Of a stretch of DNA of 41,828 nucleotides, positions 6,736 to 15,900 are shown in pieces. Within the stretch, counting starts at the first letter, position 1. Each line of letters starts with the position of its first letter. The DNA is from CAYQAJ01 sp964415245 (GTDB lineage: Bacteria > Planctomycetota > Planctomycetia > Pirellulales > Pirellulaceae): NCBI GenBank assembly GCA_964415245.1, contig CAYQAJ010000011.1:1-41828 (forward strand), given 5' to 3'. The notes under the pieces are model-generated. The model saw only the letters and a program-made list of their open reading frames with translations, was not told where the DNA came from and did no database searches. The position numbers and the translations under genes are program-made.

Positions 6736-9237
6736 ATGCGACGACCCTTCCCCGCCGCGGCCATCCTCCTGGCCGCACTGCTCCTACCCACCGCTTGTTT
6801 GTATCACGCCTCGTCCGCAGCCGAAATGGAGCCGCCCGGGCTCGGCGATCCCGGTCAGTTGACCGCGATCTCCCTGGAAACCGGCCGTGTCGAGAACGGC
6901 AAGTTCATGCTGGTCGGCCGCGACGCGTACCAACAGCTCGTCGTGACGGGCCAGTATTCGACCGGCCAGACAAGAGACGTGACGAGCCAGGCGACCTATT
7001 CCGCGACGCCCGACGGAATCGTGAGTGTCGACTCCGCCGGATATGTCACTCCGATCGCCGAGGGCGAGGCGACGATCCACGTCGCGGTGGGCGCCGGGAT
7101 CGATGCGTCGCTGGGCGTGACGGTTTCCCATATCGAGAACGATCTGCGGGTCAACTTCCCCAACGAAGTGGTGCCGATCTTTACCAAATTCGGCTGCAAC
7201 GGCGGCGGGTGTCACGGCAAAGCGAGCGGCCAGAATGGATTCCGGCTTTCGCTGCTGGGGTTCGAGCCGACCGAAGACTACGAGCACCTGGTGAAGGAAG
7301 CACGCGGACGACGGCTGTTTCCCGCCGCGCCCGAGCGCAGCTTGCTGTTAATGAAGGCCAGTGCACAGATTCCCCACGGCGGCGGTCACCGCATTGAGTA
7401 CGACTCCCCCTCGTATCGCGTGGTGCGCCGCTGGATCGCGCAGGGCATGCCCTACGGCGAGCCCGACGATCCGACCGTTACACACATCGACGTGCTGCCC
7501 GGCGAAAACCTGATGCCGCGGGACGCGACGCAGCAACTTGTCGTCGTGGCGCACTTCACCGACGGTTCGACGCGGGACGTCACCCGCATGACGCAGTTCG
7601 ATTCCAACGACACCGAAATGGCCGAGGTGAACGTCAAGGGCAAAGTAACGACGTTTTCGCAAGCCGGTAGCGTCGCCGTCATGGCCCGCTACCAGGGGCA
7701 CGTGGGCGTGTATCGGGCCACCGTTCCTCTGGGGTTGCCGGTCGATAACTTGCCGCCGTCCAAGGGCGTCATCGACGAACTGCTGTTTGCACGGCTGAAG
7801 TCGCTCGGTCTTCCGCCGTCGCAGGTTTGCGACGACGCGACGTTTCTGCGCCGCGTGACGATCGACATCGCCGGCCGCCTTCCCACGCTTGAGGAGGCGG
7901 AACAGTTCCTGGCGAATTCCGACCCGAATAAGCGCGACAACGCCGTTCGGCGGCTTTTGGACAGCGCCGACTACGCCGAGTATTTCGCCAACAAGTGGAG
8001 CGCCGTGCTGCGTAACAAGCGCCGGCAGGACAACGATAAGGAGGCGACGTTCGCCTTCTACGAATGGATTCGCCAGAGCTTGTTCGAGAACAAGCCCTAC
8101 GACCAGTTCGTGCGCGAGATCATCGTCGCGACGGGCGAATCGGGCAAGAATCCGCCCGTCGCCTGGTATCGCGAGGTGAAGGAACAGTCGGCGCAGGTGG
8201 AGGACACGGCGCAGCTCTTCCTCGGCCTGCGCATCCAGTGCGCCCGCTGCCACCACCACCCGTTCGAAAAATGGAGCCAGCAGGACTACTACGGAGTGGC
8301 CGCGTTCTTCTCGCAGGTGGGGCGCAAAAAGGGTTACCGAAACGACGAGGACCGCATTTTTCACCAGGTGGGCGTGGCCCAAGCCAGGAACCCCAAGACC
8401 GGCGAGAACGTCAAGCCGACCGGACTCGGAAGCGAGGCGCTCGACATCCCCGCCGACGACGATCCGCGGCAAGCGCTGGTCGATTGGATGGCCAGGAGCG
8501 ATAATCCCTTCTTCGGCAAGGCGCTCGTCAATCGATATTGGAAGCACTTCTTCGGTCGCGGGCTGGTCGATCCGGAAGACGACATGCGCGTGACCAACCC
8601 GGCAGTCAACCCGGAGCTGCTCGACGCGCTGGCCAAGGACTTCATCGACAACAAGTTCGACCTGAAGCACCTGGTCTACACCATCTGCACCTCGCAGGCG
8701 TACCAGCTCAGCGCGATGCCCAACGAGTGGAACGTCGACGACAAGCAGAACTTTTCGCGATTCTTCCCCCGGCGTCTGCCGGCCGAGGTACTGCTGGACG
8801 CCATCGATCAAGTGACCGGCAGCAAAACGAATTTTGGCGGCGTGCCACAGAACATGCGCGCCGTCGAGTTGCCCGATAACGGCTTTAACTCCTATTTCCT
8901 CACCGTATTCGGCAGGCCCGAAGCCAGCAGCGCTTGCGAGTGCGAGCGATCGGGCGACGCCAACCTGGCGCAGAGCCTGCACCTGCTCAACTCGGGCGAG
9001 ATTCAAGGCAAGCTGACCAATGGGGGCGGCCGGGCCGCGTTGCTCGCTGGGGACCAGGCACGCGAACATGCACCCAAGGTGCGCGAGTTGTACTTGCTCG
9101 CGTTGGCGCGCGAACCCACCGCCGAAGAAATGGGGGTCGTGCTCGGTTACCTGGAGCGGTCGGAGAATCCGCGCCTGGCGTACGAAGACATCGTGTGGGC
9201 CTTGGTGAACACGAAGGAATTCCTGTTCAATCACTGA
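6736..9237 (+). CDS. DUF1549/DUF1553 protein with Ig-like domains and heme-type motifs
   Basis: 833 residues from the ATG at 6736, which gives a signal peptide (MRRPFPAAAILLAALLLPTA). Order: a BIG2-like domain (~40-140); FGCNGGGCHG with Cys154, Cys159 and His160, an atypical CX4CH; a second Ig-like segment (~250-335); DUF1549 from ~342, including CARCHHHPF (Cys502, Cys505, His506, a regular CxxCH); then DUF1553 (~580-830). This is the common planctomycete surface or periplasmic protein whose function is unproven; c-type heme binding is often suggested. The usual partner, a DUF1501 protein, is not next to it. The next gene on the strand is the PPC protein, 389 bases on. An upstream in-frame extension to 6595 would run through the promoter candidate and remove the signal peptide. 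Confidence 0.92.
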   Translation: MRRPFPAAAILLAALLLPTACLYHASSAAEMEPPGLGDPGQLTAISLETGRVENGKFMLVGRDAYQQLVVTGQYSTGQTRDVTSQATYSATPDGIVSVDSAGYVTPIAEGEATIHVAVGAGIDASLGVTVSHIENDLRVNFPNEVVPIFTKFGCNGGGCHGKASGQNGFRLSLLGFEPTEDYEHLVKEARGRRLFPAAPERSLLLMKASAQIPHGGGHRIEYDSPSYRVVRRWIAQGMPYGEPDDPTVTHIDVLPGENLMPRDATQQLVVVAHFTDGSTRDVTRMTQFDSNDTEMAEVNVKGKVTTFSQAGSVAVMARYQGHVGVYRATVPLGLPVDNLPPSKGVIDELLFARLKSLGLPPSQVCDDATFLRRVTIDIAGRLPTLEEAEQFLANSDPNKRDNAVRRLLDSADYAEYFANKWSAVLRNKRRQDNDKEATFAFYEWIRQSLFENKPYDQFVREIIVATGESGKNPPVAWYREVKEQSAQVEDTAQLFLGLRIQCARCHHHPFEKWSQQDYYGVAAFFSQVGRKKGYRNDEDRIFHQVGVAQARNPKTGENVKPTGLGSEALDIPADDDPRQALVDWMARSDNPFFGKALVNRYWKHFFGRGLVDPEDDMRVTNPAVNPELLDALAKDFIDNKFDLKHLVYTICTSQAYQLSAMPNEWNVDDKQNFSRFFPRRLPAEVLLDAIDQVTGSKTNFGGVPQNMRAVELPDNGFNSYFLTVFGRPEASSACECERSGDANLAQSLHLLNSGEIQGKLTNGGGRAALLAGDQAREHAPKVRELYLLALAREPTAEEMGVVLGYLERSENPRLAYEDIVWALVNTKEFLFNH

Positions 9238-9626
9238 TTCCGCAGCGCCGCGGATAGCGCGGCGACCGCACCGCGAAACGCACTCCCGCCGATTCGGGTT
9301 GATAAGGAATGACGCGCCAGTTCGCGGCTGCCTGCGTTAGCGCGGCGCGGAAAGACCGATACATACTTCCCACCGAAAAGCAACGTCGCGTCGCCCGATC
9401 GGACGCGTTGGGCACGCGACCCCGCCGCATACAACGCCGGACTTTCCCCCCCACGGTGTCGCACGGGGAACGACCGGCGATTAGAGTGAAACACGGCACA
9501 CCCCGCTGGGAGCCGGGGCGCACCGGCACTTAGGCCGGGTGCGAGTGAGGCAAGGCGGCCACGTGGCCGGGTTCGCGCATCCTCGGACGCGTGGTGTCGT
9601 TCACCCAACGCAAAGGAATTGTGGCC
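9238..9626. other. Intergenic region with two dyads
   Basis: No gene is supported across these 389 bases. Two structured sites occur: a GCACCGGC/GCCGGGTGC hairpin at 9520-9542, and the perfect palindrome at 9556-9569. AAAGGA at 9612-9617 is the likely ribosome binding site for the ATG at 9627. Confidence 0.5.
9556..9569. promoter_or_regulatory. 14-base perfect palindrome, possible operator
   Basis: CGGCCACGTGGCCG is self-complementary around CACGTG and lies 57 bases before the start of the PPC gene. The position would suit a dimeric regulator or a 5' UTR hairpin. With the neighbouring hairpin at 9520-9542 it could also form part of a terminator for the upstream gene. No binding protein can be named. 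Confidence 0.3.
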
Positions 9627-12600
9627 ATGGCGCAATCTGCGATTTCGTGCAATCGAACGGGCGTTATGCCGCGTTGCGGACAACCGGCGCTTCTCGCCAT
9701 CGCCGCGATGTGCGTGCTGGCGGCGTCGGCGGCACCCGTATGGGGACAGATCCCCACGGCGCAACTGTCGTTCGTCTTTCCGACAGGAGCTAAGCAGGGC
9801 ACGTCGGTGGAAGTACAGATCGGAGGCGGCGACCTGGACGACGCCGATCGGCTGATCTTTTCGCACCCCGGCATCACGAGTAGCCAGAAGATGACGGAGC
9901 CCACCGAGCTCGAGCCGACCGCCAGGCCCGTCCCCAATACGTTCCTCCTCCAGGTCGCGGGCGATGTACCGGTGGGAACCTACGAGGTTCGCGCCGTCGG
10001 ACGTTTCGGCGCTTCCAACCCTCGTCTGTTCGTGGTGGGGAGCGACGACGAAATGGCCGAGCCGAGCGGCAACAACCAACCCGACAAGGCAGCCGAGCTC
10101 CCGCTGGGAACGATCGTCAATGGCCGGGCCGACGCTTCGGGCGTCGATTATTTCCGCCTCGACCTGGTGGCGGGGCAGACGGTGCTGGTGGAGTGCTGGG
10201 CACGTCGCCTCGACTCCAAAATGGTCCCCGCGCTCGTCCTGTGGGACTCCGCCGGCCACGAACTGCGCCGCGTGCGCGACCGAACGGGACTCGACGCGCG
10301 ACTCGACTTTCAGGCGCCATCGGCCGGAACGTACGTGCTGGGCGTTCACGACTTCGTCTATGCCGGGGGCGGCGAGTATTTCTATCGACTGGCGGTGCAC
10401 ACCAAACCGCGCGTCGAGTTCGTGTTTCCTCCCTCGGGACTGCCCGGCGCATCCGCTTCCTACACTGTCTACGGCTACAACCTTCCGGGCAGCCAGCCGG
10501 CCGAGGGCATTTCGATCGACGGCACGACCCTGCAAAAGGCAACGGTGGAGTTGGCGCTCCCGGGCGGCGACGTCGGCCAGCATTGGGCCATGGGTTCGCC
10601 CGCCTTTCCGTGTACGGCACTGCTCGACACCGCCGAGCTACGCGTGCCCGGTGCCGATCCCGTGCAGGTTTACTTTGCCCGGGCGGCGGTGGTCGTCGAG
10701 CAGGAGCCGAACAACGAGTCATCGGCGGCACAGCAGGTAAGCGTGCCGTGCGAGTACGTCGGCCAGTTGTACCCCCAGCGCGACGAAGACTGGGTGCAAT
10801 TCGAGGCCAAGCAGGGGGACGTATTCCAGATCGAGGTCATCTGCCAACGCATGGGTATCTATGCGGATCCCTATCTGGCCGTGCAGCAGGTGACTCGCAA
10901 CGACAACGGGGAAGAAACGGTCAAGAATCTGGCCAACGTCGACGATCCCGGCGAGCGGAACAACCGCATCATTCAGGGCGACTTCGACACGTCGACCGAC
11001 GATCCTTCGTACCGCCTCGAAGTCGGGGCCGACGGCGTGTACCGCGTCATGGTCCGCGATCAATTCGGCTCGACCACCGCCGACCCGCGGTGCGTGTATC
11101 GTCTGGTCATCAGCCGACCGGAGCCCGATTTCCGTCTGGCGGCTGTCTCCCAGCCGATTTCTCCCGCCAACAACAATAACCAGACGGCGCAGGGCGGATT
11201 GGTGTTGCGCCGCGGTTCCACGACCATGATGGACGTGATCGTCGAGCGCCGCGACGGCTTCGACGGCGAGATCGAGGTGTCCGTGGACGGCCTCCCGGAA
11301 GGCGTTGCCTGCCGGAGCGCCCTCATCGGCGGGAACATCGATTCGGCACCACTCGTGTTTGTCGCCGCCGAGAACGCGGCGGCCTGGTCGGGCCCGATCC
11401 GCGTCGTCGGCAAGGCCACGATCGAGGGGAAGGAGGTCGTTCGCCAGGCGCGGGGCGGAACGATCGCTTGGGGAACGAACAACCGCCAGCAGGCGCCACC
11501 GCAGTTCCGCGCGGCTCACGACGTGGTGCTTTCCGTGATGGACAAGGAAACGGGGCCCGCCGTGGTGGAAGTCGGCGACGGCCACGTGTGGGAGACGTCG
11601 CGCGGCGGAACGCTGGACATTCCGATCAAGGTCACTCGCTACGGCGAGTTTAAGAACGACCTCAACCTCCAGCCCCGCAATGTGCCGAACGAGCTCAAGC
11701 CTGGGAACGTCAACGTAGGCGGCGGTGCGAGCGAGGGCAAGCTGGAGTTCAAGGCCACCAACGGAAACGCCAAGGCCGGCACGTACACCTTTGTCCTGCA
11801 GGCCGACACGCAGATGCAGCACCAGCGCAATCCCGACGCCTTGGCCGCCGCCGAGGCGGAGCAAAAGCGGCTCGAGGGCCTGATCGGCGAATTGACCGAG
11901 AACCTGAAAAAGCTCAACGAAGCCAAGGAACAGGCGACCCGGGCCGCCCAGGAAGCCGCCAACGCCACCAAGGCGGCGCAGCAAGCGAAGCAGAATGCCG
12001 AAGCGGCGGCCAAACAAGCGGCCGATGCGGCCGCTCAGGCGGCCAAACAAGCCGCCGACGCCAAGGCGGCGGCAGCCAACGAGCCGGGCAACCAGGGCTT
12101 GGCCGACGCGGCTACCAACGCCGAGAAGGCAGCCACCGACGCCGAAGCGGCCAAGAAAGCCGCCGACGAAAAGCTGGTCGAGGCGGATAAGGCGCTGGTC
12201 GCGGCCAACGAGGCCGAAGCCAAAGCCAACGAAGCCAAAGCCGCTGCCGACAAGATCGCCGCCGAGGCCGATGCCAAGGTCAAAGCCGCGCAGCAGCTTA
12301 AGCAGGCGGCCGACAAGAACGTCAACGACACCAAGAACGCCAACAATCCCAAAAACCTCAATGTGTCAGTCGTGTCGACCCCCATCACCATCCGCGTGGT
12401 CGAATCGCCGCTGAAAGTTACCGTGCAGCAGCCCCAGGCCGCAGTCAAGCAAGGGGAAAAGACGCAGGTGCCCGTTACCATCGAACGGCTTTACGGATTC
12501 GCCGACCAGGTCGAGGTTACGCTCAAGCCACCGCAAGGCGTCAGCGGCCTAGGCGCGGCAAAGCTGACGATTCCCGGCGATCAGACCCAGGGCACGATCG

Positions 12601-12728
12601 AGGTGAATGTCGACAAGGGCGCAACCGTCGGCCAGCACGTCGTCGGTGTGGAAGCCAAGCTTCGGTTCAACAACGTAAACATCGACACGAATTCGCAAGT
12701 GACGATTACGGTCGATGCGGCACAGTAG
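9627..12728 (+). CDS. Secreted PPC-domain protein with long Ala-rich coiled coil
   Basis: 1033 residues from the ATG at 9627, chosen for the AAAGGA nine bases upstream and the signal peptide that follows (ending ASAAPVWG-Q). Beta-sandwich PPC (pre-peptidase C-terminal) modules are seen at ~150-265 (QPDKAAELPLGTIVNG... YFRLDLVAGQTVLVECWA) and ~370-500 (DEDWVQFEAKQGDVFQIEVI). Residues ~730-908 are a charged, alanine-rich coiled coil (repeats such as AAKQAADAAAQAAKQAADAK). A beta domain follows (~910-1033) with YGFADQVEVTL. No protease domain is present, so the PPC modules probably serve binding or structure at the cell surface. The coil resembles that of the next gene and may mediate pairing with it. 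A hairpin repeat begins 7 bases after the stop. Confidence 0.9.
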   Translation: MAQSAISCNRTGVMPRCGQPALLAIAAMCVLAASAAPVWGQIPTAQLSFVFPTGAKQGTSVEVQIGGGDLDDADRLIFSHPGITSSQKMTEPTELEPTARPVPNTFLLQVAGDVPVGTYEVRAVGRFGASNPRLFVVGSDDEMAEPSGNNQPDKAAELPLGTIVNGRADASGVDYFRLDLVAGQTVLVECWARRLDSKMVPALVLWDSAGHELRRVRDRTGLDARLDFQAPSAGTYVLGVHDFVYAGGGEYFYRLAVHTKPRVEFVFPPSGLPGASASYTVYGYNLPGSQPAEGISIDGTTLQKATVELALPGGDVGQHWAMGSPAFPCTALLDTAELRVPGADPVQVYFARAAVVVEQEPNNESSAAQQVSVPCEYVGQLYPQRDEDWVQFEAKQGDVFQIEVICQRMGIYADPYLAVQQVTRNDNGEETVKNLANVDDPGERNNRIIQGDFDTSTDDPSYRLEVGADGVYRVMVRDQFGSTTADPRCVYRLVISRPEPDFRLAAVSQPISPANNNNQTAQGGLVLRRGSTTMMDVIVERRDGFDGEIEVSVDGLPEGVACRSALIGGNIDSAPLVFVAAENAAAWSGPIRVVGKATIEGKEVVRQARGGTIAWGTNNRQQAPPQFRAAHDVVLSVMDKETGPAVVEVGDGHVWETSRGGTLDIPIKVTRYGEFKNDLNLQPRNVPNELKPGNVNVGGGASEGKLEFKATNGNAKAGTYTFVLQADTQMQHQRNPDALAAAEAEQKRLEGLIGELTENLKKLNEAKEQATRAAQEAANATKAAQQAKQNAEAAAKQAADAAAQAAKQAADAKAAAANEPGNQGLADAATNAEKAATDAEAAKKAADEKLVEADKALVAANEAEAKANEAKAAADKIAAEADAKVKAAQQLKQAADKNVNDTKNANNPKNLNVSVVSTPITIRVVESPLKVTVQQPQAAVKQGEKTQVPVTIERLYGFADQVEVTLKPPQGVSGLGAAKLTIPGDQTQGTIEVNVDKGATVGQHVVGVEAKLRFNNVNIDTNSQVTITVDAAQ

Positions 12729-12734
12729 CGCGCT

Positions 12735-12876
12735 GTGGCACGGTCTCCGGACCGTGCCACTGGACCGGTCGTCGAAAGTGGCCGGAGACCTTCGGTCGAA
12801 ACGAGTGTCGCGGTCGGGAGACCGCGACACAACCTGACCGCGACACAACCCAAGGTCGGGAGACCGCGACACAATC
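12735..12876. repeat. Cluster of perfect hairpins and GACCGCGACACAACC copies
   Basis: At 12735-12760 the arms GTGGCACGGTC and GACCGTGCCAC form a perfect 11-bp stem around TCCG. At 12805-12830 GTGTCGCGGTC and GACCGCGACAC form a second 11-bp stem around GGGA. GACCGCGACACAACC (last copy ending ATC) occurs at 12820-12834, 12836-12850 and 12862-12876. The cluster lies right after the PPC stop codon and before the WD40 gene, so the first hairpin could end transcription, although no T-tract follows. Confidence 0.9.
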
Positions 12877-12953
12877 AGGAAACGAGGAACACGCAAGCAC
12901 GCCTTCCTTTCCGCAATCACCCCACCCACCTTCCCGCGCACAGGTCCATCACG

Positions 12954-15900
12954 ATGCGAAAGAATACGTACGGCACGGCGGCTGGTCGGATCGCGCACTT
13001 CGCCGCGATCCTTGCGATGTCGGCAACTCAGCTAATGGGCACGGGCGCTCGTGCCGCGGCCGACGACGAGATTCCGATCGCCGAAATCCAACGCGACGAA
13101 CCGGTCAACTTCCAAAAGGAGGTGCTGTCGATCTTCCGCCGCAAGTGCCTGGCGTGCCACAACGCCACCGACGCCGAGAGCGACCTCGTGCTGGAAACGC
13201 CCCCGTCGATCCTCAAGGGGGGCAGCCAGGGACCCGCCGTCGTGGCCAAAAACAGCGGCGATAGCCTGCTCCTGCGGGTAGCTTCGCACCAGGAAGAGCC
13301 GTTCATGCCGCCCGAGGATAACAAAGTCGGCGCCATGCCCCTCACCTCCGACGAGCTGGGGCTCATCAAGCTGTGGATCGACCAGGGGGCAACCGGCGAG
13401 GTCACCGGCAATGGACCCATTCAGTTTCAGCCGCTGCCGCCGGGCGTGCAGCCTGTCTACGCCGTCGCCGTTTCGCCCGACGGGCAATACTGTGCCGCCG
13501 GCCGCGCCAATCAGGTGTTCCTGTACCACGTGCCAAGCCGGCGCGAGATCGGCCGCCTGACCGACCCCGACCTGCTCGCCTCGGGCGTGTACGACAAGCC
13601 GGGCGTGGCCCACCTCGACCTGGTGCAGGCCCTGGTCTTCAGCCCCGATAGCCAAGTGCTCGCCACGAGCGGATACCGCACCGTGAAACTGTGGCGCCGG
13701 CCCGCGAACACCGAAAAGGTTCGTTTGCCCGGCCTCGATGCGCCGCCCCTTTCGGTCGTGGTCAGCCCCGACGGCAGTTGGATCGCGGTCGGCCAGGAAA
13801 ATGGCAACATCCTCGTTTACAACGCCGACGGCACGCAGCTTACCCGCACGCTCACCGGGCACTCGGGCCCGGTTACGGCGCTGGCCGCTTCGGCGGACGG
13901 AAAGCAACTCTATTCCGGCTCGAAGGATCAAACGATTCGCGCCTGGGATCCGGCCGATGGCCGCATGCTGCTGCAAATCGACACGCCGGCCGAGGTGCTC
14001 TCACTGGCGCGGTTGGGCGACGGTACGAAGCTCGCGTCCGGCGGCAGCGACAACCTGATCCGCCTGTGGCGTATTCCCGTTTCCGCGGCCGCTCCGCTGA
14101 GTGAGCCGGCGGGACCGGTGACTGCTTTCGCTCTCAGCCTGGACCGCGCGCGGCTGGCGATCGCGCAGGGCGACGGTCGCATCGCGCTCGTCGACCCGGC
14201 AGGGCTGAGCGTGACACAAACGCTCGCCGGCCACCAAGGTGGCGTGGCCGCCATCTCGCTCAATAGCGACGGAAGCCGCCTGGCCAGCGTTGGGGCCGAC
14301 CAAATGGCCCGCGTATGGGATACGGCGAGCGGCGAATCGCCGGCTGTGATTCCAGTCGGTCCGTCGGCTGCCAGCGCGGTGGCGCTTTCGCCCACGGCAG
14401 ATCGGATTGCACTGGGCCGCGACGACGGATCGGTCTCGGTGTTCGCGCTCGACGCTGCCGCGCCGCGCGGCGTTGGCGGAGACTGGGGCGCCGTGCCGCA
14501 GGTCGCCGCCACCACCGCCGATGGTCGGCTGCTCGCCGCCACGGCAGTCGCCGACGGCAAGCCCGTCGTGCGCATCGTCGACGTGGCTTCGGGCAACGTA
14601 CTGCAAACGCTCGCAGGTCACGAGGGAGCCATTACGTCGCTCGCGTTCAGCGGCAATGCCCAGCGCATCGTTACCGGCTCCGAGGACCGCTCGGCCCGCG
14701 TCTGGAACGTGGGCGACGGCGCTCTGGTCGCCACCATCGCAGGGCACAACGCCGCCGTCACCGCCGTCGCGTTAAACGCCGATGGCGGGCAGGCGACCAC
14801 CGCGGCAGCCGACAAGGTGCTTACGGTGTGGAACGTCGCCGACGGCGCCCAGGTGCGCACGCTGGAAGGTCACGGCGACACGATCGCCTCGCTGGCGTAC
14901 ACGTCCGACGGCTCTCAGGTGGTGAGCGGCTCGGCCGACGGCTCGGTCCGCGTCTACAACGCGGGCGATGGCCAGTTGGCTCGCACGATCAACGCGGCCG
15001 CGCCCGTTGTCGCCATGTCGATCAGTCGCGACAACGCCCGATTGGCGGTGGCATGCCGCGACAACAGCGTCAAGCTGTTCCGCCTGGGCGACGGCAACCT
15101 CACCGCCACGCTTGCAGCGCACGAGGCGGAGCCCCATTGGCTTTCGTTCAGCCCCGATAACGCTCGACTCGTATCGGCCGACCCCGCGCGCGTTTGCGTA
15201 TGGGAGTGCGAGAAAGGCACGCTGCTCGAGGTATTAGCGGGCGAGTCCGGCCTGGCCGCCTTTGGCCCCGATGCCGGTACGTTGGTGCTCGCACGCGGCG
15301 ACAATACCGTGGCCGCCGTCGCCCTGCGCTTCCGCCAGCGATTGGGCGACATGACGATGCGCGTGACCGATCTGGCCTGGTCGCCGGACGGGCAAGGCGT
15401 GTTCAGCTCGTCGGTCGATGGCACGGTGCGGCGGTTCAACGCGGGCGACGGGCAGCAGCAATTCAACGCCAATCACGGCGCCCCGATTCATGCGCTGGCC
15501 GTGAGCGCCGACGGGCAATGGCTCGCCACGGCGGGGGAAAACGCCCAAATCCGCCTGTGGAACGCCGGCAACGGCGGCGGGGCGCCCAAGCCGCAGCTCG
15601 ATGGTTTCGCCGGCCCGGTCCGCTCAGTCGCCTTTTCGCCCGATGGCAAGCACATCGTCGGCGGTGACGGCTCGAACGGTCGGGTTCTCGTGTTCGACGT
15701 GGCCGATGGGACGCTTGTGCAAGCGTACTCGGGTCAGGCCGCGCCGCTTACTTGTGTGGCGATTCTGCCCACCGCCGACGCCCCGCCCCGCGTCGTTTCG
15801 GCATCCGGCGCAGGGCAACCGCAGGTGTGGCCGCTCGTGGCCGATGTGCGTCTCGCCGGACACTCGCAGGGTGTGACTTCGTTGGCGGCAGTCGGAAACA

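Noticed and set aside
7348..9234. 628-codon open frame on the - strand
   Set aside because: Antisense shadow of the DUF1549/1553 gene with no recognisable domain or start signal.
10719..12050. 443-codon open frame on the - strand
   Set aside because: Antisense to the PPC protein; its Leu/Gly-rich part is the complement of the Ala-rich coil codons.
12735..12953. Upstream start for the PSCyt1-WD40 protein
   Set aside because: The added residues are the translation of the hairpin repeats; the signal peptide begins at 12954.
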